Source of the DNA: Paludisphaera borealis
GTDB taxonomy: Bacteria; Planctomycetota; Planctomycetia; Isosphaerales; Isosphaeraceae
DNA: 64,000 bases
Direction of reading: 5' to 3'
Assembly: GCF_001956985.1 (NCBI RefSeq)
Contig: NZ_CP019082.1
Coordinates: 1,116,001 to 1,180,000, forward strand
This document shows, in pieces, positions 1 through 9,806 of this stretch (the stretch's first letter is position 1; every line of letters begins with the position of its first letter). Below the pieces are notes generated by a model that ran no database searches, was not told the DNA's origin, and was given only the letters and a program-made list of their open reading frames with translations. The position numbers were made by a program, and so were the translations under genes.

Positions 1-118
1 CCTCGCCGCGTTCTTGTTCAGCGCCGGGATCTACGGCTTCGCCTTGCTGGCGATGCTGGTCCCCGCCGTCGGCGACTTCGACATCGCCCTGGGACGCACT
101 AACGCCATCCAGGGTTGA
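1..118 (+). CDS. C-terminal end of a membrane protein (partial)
   Basis: An open frame enters from the left edge (codons in phase with position 2) and stops at TGA 116-118. The 38 visible residues contain a hydrophobic stretch (LFSAGIYGFALLAMLVPAV) and then a short polar tail ending in NAIQG. This looks like the last transmembrane helix of an integral membrane protein. The family cannot be named from so little sequence. The next gene follows on the same strand after 125 bp. Confidence 0.5.
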   Translation, partial: LAAFLFSAGIYGFALLAMLVPAVGDFDIALGRTNAIQG

Positions 119-243
119 TCCGCTCCATGTCGGTTCGCTCCCGCCTCGTGTAGAATCATCGTCGCGAGCCGTCTCCCCGGTTCGCGACGGCGGTGGAAAC
201 GAGTAGATCGAGGCGCTGCGGCGTCGATCGCGGGGAACGAAAC

Positions 244-3243
244 ATGATGTGGTGCGTTCGAGCCTTTCTCCTGGCGTCGGCACTGGGAACGACCTTCAGC
301 CTGCAAGCTCAGGACGAGCTGGCGCGCGAGCTGCCGAGGATTCCGGCTCGCGAACCGGCCGAGGCGCTCAAGTCGTTCGTCCTGCATCCGGGGTTCCGCC
401 TCGAAGCCGTGGCGACGGAGCCGATGGCGGCGAGCCCGGTCAGCGTCTGCTACGACGCCGACGGCCGGCTCTACGTGGTCGAGATGCGCGGCTATCCCTA
501 CGTCGAGGACAAGCCCAGCGGCGCGGTGGTCCGGCTCGAAGATCGCGACGGCGACGGTCGGTTCGAAAGTCGCACGAAGTTTCTCGACGCCCTGACGTGG
601 CCGACGGGCGTGGTTCCCTACGACGGCGGCGTCTTCGTGACCGCCGCGCCCGAGATCATCTACGCCAAGGACACCGACGGCGACGGCGTGGCCGACGTCC
701 GTGAGGTCGTCTTCACCGGCTTCGGGACGAGCAACGTCCAGGGGTTGCTCAACGGCCTGCTCTGGGGGCCGGACGGCTGGATCTACGGCGTCGCCAGCGC
801 CAACGGCGGAGAGATCCGCAACCTGGCGCACCCCGAACTCGGCCCCGTCTCGGTACGCGGCCGCGACTTCCGGTTCAAGCCCGACGGCTCGGCCTTCGAG
901 TCGATCTCCGGGGGCGGCCAGAACGGGCACAGCCTCGATGACTGGGGGCACCGCTTCACGTGCAGCAACAGCAACCACATCCGCCAGATCGTTCTGCCCG
1001 CGCACGACCTCGATCGCAACCCGTCGTACGTTCCTCCCGGCGTGATCCTGGACATTCCGAGCGACGGCGCGGCGGCCCCGGTGTTCCGGATCAGCGCCCC
1101 TGAGCCCTGGCGAATCGTCCGGACCCGCCAGCGCGCCGCCGACCCCGAGATGCGCAAGCGTCTGGCCCCCACCGAGCTGTTCGCGGCCGGCTTTTTCACG
1201 TCGGCGACCGGCGTCACGATCTATCGAGGATCGGCCTATCCGGAAGCCTACCGGGGCAACGCCTTCATCGGCGACGTCGGCGGCAACCTCGTGCATCGCA
1301 AGACGCTCGCCGTCGCCGGCTCGACCTATTCTGCCGAACGCGCCGATCCGAAGGCGGAGTTCCTGGCCTCGACCGACAACTGGTTCCGCCCCGTCAACTT
1401 CGCCAACACACCCAACGGGACGCTCTTGATCGTGGATATGTATCGGGAGACCATCGAGCATCCCGTGTCGATCCCCGAACCGATCAAGAAGCACCTCGAC
1501 CTGACCAGCGGCAAGGATCGCGGCCGGCTCTACGAGCTGGTTTCCGAGGGCGGGCGCCGGCTGCGGAGCCCCCGCTTGAGCCATGCCGCGACGGCCGACC
1601 TCGTCGCGCTGCTGGCCGACCCCGACGCCTGGTGGCGCGAGACCGCCCAGCGTCTGCTGGTCGAGCGCAAGGACGTCCAGGCGGCGGCCGCGCTCCGTGA
1701 ACTGGCGAGTCGGCGACCGACCGCTCTGGGACGCCTTCACGCCCTCTGGACGCTCGACGCCCTCGGCCTTCTCGAAAGCCGGGACCTCGAACTCGGCCTG
1801 ACCGACCCCGAGCCCCGGCTCCGCGAACAGGCCGCCCGCCTCGCGGAGCACCGCATCAAGGCCGATCAGAGGCTGTTCGAGCACGTGCTCCCGCTGGCCG
1901 CCGATCCCGATTCGATGGTCCGGTTCCAGGTCGCGCTGACTCTCGGCGAAGCCGGCGACGACCGCCGCGCCCTTGAGGCCCTTGCGACCATCGCCACACG
2001 CGACGCGGCTGACTCGTGGACCCGCGCGGCGGTGATGACCTCGATCCCCGGCCGGGCCGACGAGTTGCTCGCCGTCCTCGCAGATCGCGACGGCTTTCTG
2101 GGCAAAGCGGCCGGTGAGCCCTGGCTCAACGATCTGGCGACGCTCGTCGGCGCAAGCCGCGACGCGAAGCGAATCGAGGCGCTGGTGCAGAGCCTGTTCG
2201 ACAAGAAGCTGAGCGACGAAGTCCGCGGTCGCGTGGTCCTCGCCGTCGGCCGCGGCCTGAAACGCGTCGGCGGCTCGCTAAGGGCGGTCCTGACCGATCC
2301 GACCTGGCGGCGGCTCGACCCGCTGTTCGCCGATGCCGCGAAGGTCGCCGATTCGGACGAGCCTTCCGACCGCCGCGCGATCGCAATCGCCGTGCTGGCG
2401 CTGGGAGCGCCGGACCGCGTCATCGACGCCGTCGCGCCGATGCTCGACGCTCGGCAGCCGCTCGACGTCCAGCTCGCCGCGTTGCGGGCCCTGGCCGAGC
2501 AAGATGGCCCGGGCGTCGCCGACCGGATCATCGGCCAGTGGAAGTCGATGAGCCCGTCGGCCCGTCGCGAGGCGGCCGAGGTCTTGTTCAGCCGCAAGGA
2601 ATGGGTCGCGCAGTTGCTTTCGGCCGTCGAGGCGAAGCGGCTGGCCTCGTCCGAGATCGACCCGAGCCGGCTCAAGCAGCTCCGGACGCACGGCGACGCG
2701 CGACTTCGCGAGCAGGCCGTGAAGTTGTTCGGATCGGACGCCGATGGGACGAAAGCCCGCGCCGCTGTGATTCAGACGTATCGCCCCGCGCTCGATCGTC
2801 CGGGGGATCGCGTGAAGGGCCGGGCCGCCTTTCTCAAGACGTGCGGAACCTGCCACAAGGCCGAAGGGCAAGGCGTCGAGGTCGGCCCCGACCTGGCCAC
2901 GGTCGCCACGCGATCGCCCGAGGACATCTTGACTCACGTCCTCGATCCCAATCGCGAGGTCGCGCCGACGTATCTCAACTACAACGTGGCCACCGTCGAC
3001 GGCCGCGTGGTGTCGGGGATCATCGCGTCCGAGTCGGCCTCGGCGCTGGTGCTCAAGCGAGCCGAAGGGGTCAGCGAGGTCGTCTCGAGGTCGCAGATCG
3101 AGGCGGTCGCGTCCACCGGAATCTCGCTCATGCCCGAGGGGCTCGAAAAGGACCTGACCCCGAACGACCTGGCCGACGTGATCGCCTTCATCCGATCGAT
3201 CAATACGGCGGGGGTTCAGAAGCCCCCGACCGGCGCGAAGTGA
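244..3243 (+). CDS. PVC-type heme-binding (CxxCH) propeller/HEAT-repeat protein
   Basis: The predicted 999-residue exported protein starts at ATG 244, chosen because a signal peptide (MMWCVRAFLLASALG...) follows directly and GGGGA lies 7 bases upstream; an upstream ATG at 193 would add 17 unlikely residues. Residues ~35-430 resemble the beta-propeller 'membrane-bound dehydrogenase' domain common in planctomycetes. About 450-830 is helical and HEAT-like. The C-terminus carries a c-type heme site, CGTCHK, with Cys867, Cys870 and His871. Family knowledge suggests a periplasmic redox or carbohydrate-related role, but no substrate is known. Its last 28 bp overlap the convergent downstream gene. 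Family membership is confident; function is not. Confidence 0.88.
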   Translation: MMWCVRAFLLASALGTTFSLQAQDELARELPRIPAREPAEALKSFVLHPGFRLEAVATEPMAASPVSVCYDADGRLYVVEMRGYPYVEDKPSGAVVRLEDRDGDGRFESRTKFLDALTWPTGVVPYDGGVFVTAAPEIIYAKDTDGDGVADVREVVFTGFGTSNVQGLLNGLLWGPDGWIYGVASANGGEIRNLAHPELGPVSVRGRDFRFKPDGSAFESISGGGQNGHSLDDWGHRFTCSNSNHIRQIVLPAHDLDRNPSYVPPGVILDIPSDGAAAPVFRISAPEPWRIVRTRQRAADPEMRKRLAPTELFAAGFFTSATGVTIYRGSAYPEAYRGNAFIGDVGGNLVHRKTLAVAGSTYSAERADPKAEFLASTDNWFRPVNFANTPNGTLLIVDMYRETIEHPVSIPEPIKKHLDLTSGKDRGRLYELVSEGGRRLRSPRLSHAATADLVALLADPDAWWRETAQRLLVERKDVQAAAALRELASRRPTALGRLHALWTLDALGLLESRDLELGLTDPEPRLREQAARLAEHRIKADQRLFEHVLPLAADPDSMVRFQVALTLGEAGDDRRALEALATIATRDAADSWTRAAVMTSIPGRADELLAVLADRDGFLGKAAGEPWLNDLATLVGASRDAKRIEALVQSLFDKKLSDEVRGRVVLAVGRGLKRVGGSLRAVLTDPTWRRLDPLFADAAKVADSDEPSDRRAIAIAVLALGAPDRVIDAVAPMLDARQPLDVQLAALRALAEQDGPGVADRIIGQWKSMSPSARREAAEVLFSRKEWVAQLLSAVEAKRLASSEIDPSRLKQLRTHGDARLREQAVKLFGSDADGTKARAAVIQTYRPALDRPGDRVKGRAAFLKTCGTCHKAEGQGVEVGPDLATVATRSPEDILTHVLDPNREVAPTYLNYNVATVDGRVVSGIIASESASALVLKRAEGVSEVVSRSQIEAVASTGISLMPEGLEKDLTPNDLADVIAFIRSINTAGVQKPPTGAK

Positions 3244-4655
3244 TCGCGATCGGCCCCGGCCAGCGCGGTTTTCGCGGCGTCTCGCCGCTTCAGGAAATCG
3301 GCGACGGCGAGGGCCGCGACGCGATGGCCCTCGGCCGACCAGTGGGTGTCGTCCGCCAGGTAGACGAGTTCTCCTTCGGCCGCCCGGGCGTGGAGCGAGG
3401 GAGTGAGGTCGAGGAATCCGACGTCGTCGCCCGACGCGCGAACCGCCCGCTCGACGGCGCTTGGCAGGTCGTCGACAGGCCAGCCGCGACAGAGCGAGTC
3501 GGGGTCGAACCGGCAGAGGTCGCGGTACACCCGGAACTTCGCCGGCACGAACGCGACGACGAGGTCCACGCCCTGAGCGCGACAGAGCGCGCGGGCCTCG
3601 GTCAGAATCGCCTGGAATTGCTTGAGCGCGGGTGAGCCGGCGCGGCTCGATACGCGATCGGCGTCGCCCTCGTGGACGCCGCAGGAGAAATAGATCTCGG
3701 TGGTTCGGCCGGACGCGTCGCGGAAGTCACCAGCCTGCCGACGCGCCGGGATGGTCGGCTCATGGGCGCCTTGGCGGATCAAGTAGGCCGCGCCGTTGCG
3801 GACGAACGACCGCCCGAACCAGTCGCGCGTCGGGGATTCAGGCCTGAGCTTCCGCACGCGGTCGCGGCTGGCTTCGTACGACTCGACGTCCTGCAAGTCG
3901 TTGCCCTCGTAGAACGTCCAGACGCAGGCGCGCGGGCCGAGCGGCAGGCCGTGGCGGCGGAGGACTTCGAGTTCCTGCTGCGGCCCGTACCCGGTGCGCC
4001 CGAGGTTCGCCGTTGGGACGCTGAGGGCCTTCGCGAGCTGCGACGAGATCAGCTCGTCGTCGGCCGCCTGGAGCCCTTCGACAAACGAGTCGCCGACGAT
4101 CACGACCCGCGCGGAGTCGAGATCGGCCGCGTTGCGAAAGCCCCGGCCGTCGAGCCGGGTGTCGCACCGATAAATCTTCGAGGCTGAAGCCCCCGCAAGT
4201 CGGTGGAGATCCGACCCCTGGAACTGAACCCACAGCCGCTGGTTGGGCTCGCGAACATAGAGCAAGTCCGCATCCGGCCGGTTTCCCGTCCGTCGCCAGG
4301 GGGGCGTCGGCGTGTGGAAGACCGACCGATAATCGACGACACGCAGGACCGCCGGCAGCTCGATCAGCCCGAAGGCGAGGACGACCGACGTCGTGCAGGC
4401 CGCCAGCCGGATCGACTTGCCGGCCGGAGAACGCCGCGAGAACAACAGGTACGGCCCCCAGCCCGCGAGGTATCCGAGGGTCGCGAGCGCGAGGAGATGG
4501 TCGGGGTTGGCGTCGCGCGTGCGGACCACGGACCGGACGAAGAAAACGAGCATGCCCCACCAGAGGAGGGACGTCGCGATTCTCGTCAGCCGCTGGATCT
4601 TCGGGTTCTCGATCGCTCGCACGCGAGCCTCCGCGTTTCGTCTCGACTCGTTCAC
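3216..4655 (-). CDS. SGNH/GDSL hydrolase-like membrane protein
   Basis: The 479-residue protein starts at a GTG. Three hydrophobic segments (about residues 29-43, 56-74 and 84-103) precede a soluble domain. That domain has the SGNH block I motif VVIVGDSFVEG (nucleophile Ser190), an N-containing block (NLGRTGYGPQQE), a YEGND block and a C-terminal DDTHWSAEGH block that supplies Asp/His near 435-438. These are the hallmarks of SGNH hydrolases, which include esterases and the O-acetylation proteins of polysaccharides. With N-terminal helices it may act on envelope glycans, but that is inference. It converges on and overlaps the heme-binding gene by 28 bp. Confidence 0.75.
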   Translation of the reverse strand: MNESRRNAEARVRAIENPKIQRLTRIATSLLWWGMLVFFVRSVVRTRDANPDHLLALATLGYLAGWGPYLLFSRRSPAGKSIRLAACTTSVVLAFGLIELPAVLRVVDYRSVFHTPTPPWRRTGNRPDADLLYVREPNQRLWVQFQGSDLHRLAGASASKIYRCDTRLDGRGFRNAADLDSARVVIVGDSFVEGLQAADDELISSQLAKALSVPTANLGRTGYGPQQELEVLRRHGLPLGPRACVWTFYEGNDLQDVESYEASRDRVRKLRPESPTRDWFGRSFVRNGAAYLIRQGAHEPTIPARRQAGDFRDASGRTTEIYFSCGVHEGDADRVSSRAGSPALKQFQAILTEARALCRAQGVDLVVAFVPAKFRVYRDLCRFDPDSLCRGWPVDDLPSAVERAVRASGDDVGFLDLTPSLHARAAEGELVYLADDTHWSAEGHRVAALAVADFLKRRDAAKTALAGADRDHFAPVGGF

Positions 4656-4756
4656 CCAACCGTCTTGATCGGCGATGCGATTAATAACCCGAACGTTGAT
4701 CCTGTCAACCCAATGGAGGAGGGCGACCTATGCGAGGCTCCAGTTGAACGCCAATG

Positions 4757-4782
4757 AAAAGGGCCGGGCGAAGGGCCCGGCC
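4757..4782 (-). terminator. Rho-independent terminator downstream of prc
   Basis: A perfect 8-bp stem (GGCCGGGC at 4762-4769 with GCCCGGCC at 4775-4782) has a 5-nt loop. On the minus strand it is followed by CTTTT. It lies about 40 bp beyond the prc stop codon and fits a terminator for that gene. Confidence 0.75.
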
Positions 4783-4822
4783 TGGTAGCTTCATGGTTGG
4801 AAGAAAGCTCGTTCGACTGCGG

Positions 4823-6889
4823 TCACTGGTCGGCGACGACGGCCCGCACGGGGGCGGCGGCGAGGACCTTCGAGCCCAGGGCGAGGTAGTCGCCGATGAT
4901 ACGGACGACCTCGTCGTTGTAGAAGTCGCTGGCCCAGACCTCGCGCTCGGTGAACTTCTTCTTGGCGCGCTTGTCTTTCTTTTCCTTCTCGTCGGCGGCT
5001 TTCTCTTCGTCGTCGGGAAGGTATTCGGCCTTGAACTTGGCTTCGTTGAGCGGGATTGAGTGCCGCGCCTTGCGGTCGACGAACTGCTTGATCCGCTCGT
5101 CGAGCTTCTTGAACTTGGGATCGTTCTTGCGACGCTCGGCCGACTTGGCGGTCAGGGCCGCGACGAGGTCGTCTGGGGTCCGGTTGTAATTGTCGTGGGC
5201 CAGGGGCGCGACCTTCTCGAACTTGAGCGCGTTGTCCATCTTGCCTTCGCCGAAGTCCATGAAGTCGCGGATCGACGGCAGGTGGATGTGGGGGGCGACG
5301 CCGTTGATCTGGGTGCTGTCGCCGTTGGCCCGGTAGAACTGCTGGATGGTGAGCTTGAGGGCGCCTCGGTTCTTGCCGCGGTCGCGCCGGGCGGTGTGCT
5401 CGCCGATGTTGACGATGCTCTGCACCGTCCCCTTGCCGAAGGTGCTGGAGTCGCCGATGATCAGCCCGCGGCTGTAGTCGCGGATCACGCCGGCGAAGAT
5501 CTCCGAGGCGCTGGCGCTCAGCTTGTTGATGAGAACGACCAGCGGACCGTCCCAGGCGGTTCCTTCGTCGTCGTCGTCAAGGTGCTTGACGCCGAAGACT
5601 TCCTTGATCTGGACGACCGGGCCGGTGTCGATGAACAGGCCGGAGAGGGTCTTGGCTTCTTCGAGCAGGCCGCCGCCGTTGTCGCGGAGGTCGACCACCA
5701 CGGCGTCGACGCCGACCTTCTTGAACTCGTTGAGGATCTTCCGGCAGTCGGCCGTGGCGCTGACGGCGTTGGGATCGCCCCGGAGGATGGCCATCGTGTC
5801 GCCGTAGAAGGCCGGCAGGCTGATGACGCCGAGCTTCACGTCCTTACCGTTGAGCTTGGACTCGATGACCTTCCCCTTGGCGTGCTGCTCGGTGAGCTCG
5901 ACGCGCTCGCGGGTGATCTCGTAGACCTTCCGCTCCTTGCTGCCCGAGGGAAGCACGATCAGGCTGACCTTGGTGCCGCGCGGCCCGCGGATGTAGCGGA
6001 CGACGTCGCTGAGCTTCTTCTCGACCAGGTCGATCTCGCTCTTGTCGTCCTTGAGGATGCCGACGATCTTGTCATCCGGCTGGAGTCGGCCGTCCTTGTC
6101 GGCGGCCATCCCGGGAACGACCTCGGCGACCACCGCGTAGCCGTCCTCGGAACGAAGCGACGCGCCGATGCCTTCCAGCGACAGGTGAAGCTGCTGGTTG
6201 AGCATGTCTTCCAGGTTCTTGGCGCTCAGATACGACGAGTGCGGGTCGAACGTCCGGGTGAGGCTGGACAGATAGACCTCGAGCAGCTCGTTCGAGTCGA
6301 ACTGGTGGAAGATCCGGTTGCGGTCGCGATACCGGATAGTCAGCTTCTTGACCGTCTCTTCGTCGGTCGTGTCGTCGGCGCGGAGCTGGAGGGTCTCGTA
6401 CTTGAGCTTCTTCCGCCAGCGCTCGTCGGCCTCGGCTTTGTCGGCCGGGAAGTCGATCTTGTCGGGGTCGTCGGTCAAGAACTCGTCGACGGTGAAATCG
6501 AGCTTCTTGCCCAGCAGGTCCATCACGGTCTTGTACCGCTCGTCATGGCGCTGGAGGAAGCGATCGAAGACGACGCGGGCGAAGTCGATGTTCCCCTCAT
6601 GGATCTTGTCGTCGAGGGTCTTCGCCTGCTTGCGGAATTCTTCGACGTCCGCCTTCAGGAAGTAGTATTTCTGCGGGTCCAGATCCTTGATGAAGTTGTC
6701 GCACCACTTGACCGCGATCTCGTCGTCGATCACGGGCCGAGCCATATGTCCCTGCTCAAGAAGGTCGACCACGGTACGTGCGGTCTCCTGGTCCTCGTTC
6801 GTCGGAATCGGGGCTTGAGCGCCCACGACCGCCGCCATGAGGAACAAGACCGCTATCAGGGAAAGCGGACGTAATGCGAGTCGGGGCAT
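4823..6889 (-). CDS. prc: Carboxy-terminal (tail-specific) processing protease
   Basis: The 688-residue S41A peptidase has a signal peptide (about residues 1-24), an N-terminal helical domain (~35-225), a PDZ domain (~230-320), the S41 catalytic core (~350-540) and a charged C-terminal domain rich in Lys and Glu. The catalytic dyad is visible: Ser460 in KLSASASEIFAG and Lys486 in FGKGTVQ, with spacing matching E. coli Tsp (Ser430/Lys455) apart from one extra residue. It should act in the periplasm, trimming or degrading proteins with exposed nonpolar C-termini. Length and domain order are those of Prc/Tsp rather than the shorter CtpA group. It is monocistronic, with its own terminator. Confidence 0.93.
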   Translation of the reverse strand: MPRLALRPLSLIAVLFLMAAVVGAQAPIPTNEDQETARTVVDLLEQGHMARPVIDDEIAVKWCDNFIKDLDPQKYYFLKADVEEFRKQAKTLDDKIHEGNIDFARVVFDRFLQRHDERYKTVMDLLGKKLDFTVDEFLTDDPDKIDFPADKAEADERWRKKLKYETLQLRADDTTDEETVKKLTIRYRDRNRIFHQFDSNELLEVYLSSLTRTFDPHSSYLSAKNLEDMLNQQLHLSLEGIGASLRSEDGYAVVAEVVPGMAADKDGRLQPDDKIVGILKDDKSEIDLVEKKLSDVVRYIRGPRGTKVSLIVLPSGSKERKVYEITRERVELTEQHAKGKVIESKLNGKDVKLGVISLPAFYGDTMAILRGDPNAVSATADCRKILNEFKKVGVDAVVVDLRDNGGGLLEEAKTLSGLFIDTGPVVQIKEVFGVKHLDDDDEGTAWDGPLVVLINKLSASASEIFAGVIRDYSRGLIIGDSSTFGKGTVQSIVNIGEHTARRDRGKNRGALKLTIQQFYRANGDSTQINGVAPHIHLPSIRDFMDFGEGKMDNALKFEKVAPLAHDNYNRTPDDLVAALTAKSAERRKNDPKFKKLDERIKQFVDRKARHSIPLNEAKFKAEYLPDDEEKAADEKEKKDKRAKKKFTEREVWASDFYNDEVVRIIGDYLALGSKVLAAAPVRAVVADQ

Positions 6890-7136
6890 AGGGATGTGTT
6901 CCTGAAACCTTGGCCTGGAGGTGCACGGATTGAACCCTGTCCGTCAAGCTAATCTTAGCTGTTCAACCTTATCGGGACAAGGGCGGCCGGTTGATCCGAA
7001 AATTCGTTGAAATCGGCAGCCGCTCCACTTCGAAGCGTCGAGAGAGCCGATCTTGGCCTTCTCTCTTTCGTAATCGGGAACCACAAAGTTCGACGCCATC
7101 CCGGCGGTGAGGGCTTTTCGCTACGCCGGCTTCCGA

Positions 7137-8762
7137 TCATGCGGGCGCCTCTGAGTGAACGTCCTGTTCCTGAAGCCAGGCTGACCACGTTTCGGGGTCG
7201 GGGCCGAGGATTCGGCCCGAGATCGCCTCGAGCGCCCAGACGATCTCGGCTTCGGGCACCTCGCTCTTCGGATTACGCAGCAGCTCGATCAATATGTCGG
7301 CACCCTCGATTCGGCCGCCCATCCCCAGGTCGCGGACCGCCACGATGCGATCCATGACCGGCTGTAGAGGATCTTTCGCGAACGCGCCGATGGTGTTCTG
7401 GATCTTGTCTGCTATCCTCCTGGGAGCCGGGACGTGCCTGCCTTGGCCTTGACCCAAGATCGAGTCATTCCAACGTCTCAGGAATTCTTCGTAGCCGAAT
7501 CCGAAGCGGCTCGCGAAGAGCTCCTCGATCTTGCTCCCCTCCTTCAGGTCACTCAAGAAGCCTCGAAGCGCCGCGAGTCGTTCGGGAGAGGTCCCCCCCT
7601 CAATCAAGAACCGGAATATCGACGCCGTCTGAAAGTGGATCTGCGCGTACTCCCGGAACGATCCAGGGTCGTACCACTTCCTGAAGAGTTGGGCCGTGCG
7701 CTTCGGCCGTAAGCTGAAGAGGTCCGTTCCGCGCGTCGTTCCATTGGCGATCGAAGCCGCCATCTTGCGGTCGATTCGCTGAGCCTCGTCTTCCTCCGGG
7801 CGGGAGACGAATCGAGCGATCCCCAACTTCAGCCAGAGAAGCGACGGGGGAAACCGGCGGTCTTCCATAAACGCGGTGCAGTAGAAGGAGCGGAGCGTTG
7901 CATTATTGTCGACGATGTACGTGCGGGCTTCCTCGGTGGAAATCGCGAGCGTCCTGCTCGGGAATACGACGCCGTCGAAATTCCACATGTGCGGGAGAAA
8001 CGCCCGCGAGAAGACTTCGAGGTCGTTTTGGCGGTTGAAAACAAGAATCCGGAGAGGCCTTTCAACGTCACTCGACTCCCCCAGCAACGAGTTGAGGCGA
8101 CACCGGGTCATTTCCATTTGCTCATTCAGAAGCGTCGAGGGGTCGGCGTCCCCCGCGTACCAGACGAGATGTGGCCCTTGGTGGAGTGTCTCGCCGTCCT
8201 CCTTCGCATTCTTGCGAGCCCGGGCGAGCAGCCTCGTCTCCGACTGCGAGGCCTTGAACCAGATGGCGAAGCTTAGCAAGACCAAGGCGAACGCCGTCGG
8301 AATCAGGAGGACGATCGTGAGGGCTGAGACGGCGATTGCTCGCCACAACTCCCACTCCGCATCTAGAACTAATATGACCGTCAGGAGGGACCCTAGAGTG
8401 AGACCTAAGATCGCATACGTGGCGAGCAACACACTAATTGTCTTCCGCACGCTCGTTTTTTGGGCGACGGGATCCAACTTACGGATTTGACAGCGCGGGC
8501 ATACTGCCTCGCCTTTGGGGGATTGTGCAGGAAGGAACACCCTGCCGCACTCGACGCACTCCAATGACTTCCGCTTCATCCGATACATGGCGAAGAGGAA
8601 ATACCATAGACCTACCAGAACGCCGAAAATGATCAAGAAATTCCTAGGGTCCGACCGGGGGTCGCTCCGGACAAGGTTGGCGAAGAAACCCAATACCAAA
8701 GCGCAGAAGGCGATTCCAAACATCAACGGAGCGATCCTGGACCCCGCGCGGACCTTCCCCAT
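7137..8762 (-). CDS. Membrane protein with zinc ribbon and peptidase-like soluble domain
   Basis: The predicted length is 541 residues. ATG 8762 was chosen because GAGGAGG precedes it by 5 bases; the open frame extends 77 residues further upstream without such support. Two transmembrane helices (about 13-31 and 42-60) come first. A CxxC...CxxC zinc ribbon (Cys69, Cys72, Cys88, Cys91) follows, then two more helices (~108-165). The remaining ~350 residues are soluble and include segments such as LRILVFNRQNDLEVF and LLWLKLGIARFV, which recall the fold pattern of 'peptidase MA-like' proteins. No HExxH metal site is visible. I do not recognise a named family. It is divergent from the LysM-like gene, with about 245 bp between starts. 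Confidence 0.7.
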   Translation of the reverse strand: MGKVRAGSRIAPLMFGIAFCALVLGFFANLVRSDPRSDPRNFLIIFGVLVGLWYFLFAMYRMKRKSLECVECGRVFLPAQSPKGEAVCPRCQIRKLDPVAQKTSVRKTISVLLATYAILGLTLGSLLTVILVLDAEWELWRAIAVSALTIVLLIPTAFALVLLSFAIWFKASQSETRLLARARKNAKEDGETLHQGPHLVWYAGDADPSTLLNEQMEMTRCRLNSLLGESSDVERPLRILVFNRQNDLEVFSRAFLPHMWNFDGVVFPSRTLAISTEEARTYIVDNNATLRSFYCTAFMEDRRFPPSLLWLKLGIARFVSRPEEDEAQRIDRKMAASIANGTTRGTDLFSLRPKRTAQLFRKWYDPGSFREYAQIHFQTASIFRFLIEGGTSPERLAALRGFLSDLKEGSKIEELFASRFGFGYEEFLRRWNDSILGQGQGRHVPAPRRIADKIQNTIGAFAKDPLQPVMDRIVAVRDLGMGGRIEGADILIELLRNPKSEVPEAEIVWALEAISGRILGPDPETWSAWLQEQDVHSEAPA

Positions 8763-9007
8763 GGCAACCTCCTCGGTTGATTCCCATCGACGACGGCGAA
8801 GGGAGACGTGAAGCCGCGGCGATCGACGTCGAGGCTGTCGAATCCAGCGTGTAGCATCACGGAGGGCGTTTTGGGAGACAAAGGAAAAATCGAAATCCGA
8901 CGAATGTGGTGAAAAATCCTCAAGTCGGGCGAACGGACGGTCGATGCACCAGATAAGGCGTGAAGCCCGGAAGCCATCTGGAACCGCCCCCAACCGAGTT
9001 GCGCAAC

Positions 9008-9790
9008 ATGAATCGCCAAGTTCTGCCCAGCATGGTGCTGAGCGTCCTGATCGTCTGCTTCTTCGCGGTCGTGCTCTTCCCTCTGGAGCGAGACCGTGAG
9101 CAGGCCCTCAAGGCGGGCGTCGTTCCCAAGGCGGCCGCGCCTCCGGTCGCGGCGGGACCCACCTCACCGCCACCTGCGCCGTCAGCCGTCGCGACCGCCG
9201 AGCCCCCGCCCCAGGCCGCCGAGCCGACGCCGGTCTCATCCTCGATCCCCGCGCCCCTTCCGCCGTCTCCCGTCGCGGTCGAGGCGTCGAGCGAGCCGGC
9301 CAGACCGGTGGACGTCGCGAGTCGCCGGGAGAGCCCACGGAATCAGGTGCTCGCGCCGGTGCCTTCTGGCGAACCCAAGGGAGCGTCGACCGTAGAGATC
9401 CCCAAGGCTCCCGCCCCGCCGGTCGCGGTCCCGCTTCCCGTACCCGCTCCCGTTCCCGCGCTGACCGCGCCGGTATCGGTCGTCAGGAAGCCCGCGAAGG
9501 TCGAGAAGCCCGACGAGCCGCCGCCGGTCATCGTCGTGAAGGAGAAAGAGAAAGCCCCCGAGCCCGCGCGGCCGGAGGCGTCGCCGTCCCGTTCCGAGCC
9601 GGCCTCGATCCCCCGGAGCGATCCCGAGGTGACGGTCGTGGACCAGGGCGAGACGCTCGACGACGTGGCGATTCGCGTTTACGGCACGCGAGCCGGCGCC
9701 GAGACCTTGCTGCGCGCGAATCGCGAGGTCCTGACGCGGCGCAAGGGACCGCTTCGGACCGGACTCCAACTCTGGACTCCGGCCCGCTGA
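9008..9790 (+). CDS. Proline-rich membrane-anchored protein with C-terminal LysM-like domain
   Basis: A predicted 260-residue protein. The ATG at 9008 puts a signal-anchor (VLPSMVLSVLIVCFFAVVLF) at the very N-terminus; a GTG at 8960 is an alternative with no better ribosome site. Residues ~35-205 are low-complexity Pro/Ala/Val/Glu sequence, likely a spacer crossing the periplasm. The last ~55 residues (VTVVDQGETLDDVAIRVYG... and LRTGLQLWTPAR) match the LysM pattern for peptidoglycan or glycan binding. A cell-wall or envelope tethering role follows from the family. It ends 16 bp before the convergent transglutaminase gene. Confidence 0.72.
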   Translation: MNRQVLPSMVLSVLIVCFFAVVLFPLERDREQALKAGVVPKAAAPPVAAGPTSPPPAPSAVATAEPPPQAAEPTPVSSSIPAPLPPSPVAVEASSEPARPVDVASRRESPRNQVLAPVPSGEPKGASTVEIPKAPAPPVAVPLPVPAPVPALTAPVSVVRKPAKVEKPDEPPPVIVVKEKEKAPEPARPEASPSRSEPASIPRSDPEVTVVDQGETLDDVAIRVYGTRAGAETLLRANREVLTRRKGPLRTGLQLWTPAR

Positions 9791-9806
9791 ACTGCCGGCG
9801 CGGCGG

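Noticed and set aside
31-1884. A 617-codon minus-strand open frame
   Set aside because: Antisense to the heme-binding protein; no recognisable domain.
5060-6874. A 604-codon plus-strand open frame
   Set aside because: It is antisense to prc; Val/Asp/Leu-rich shadow composition from high-GC codon bias.
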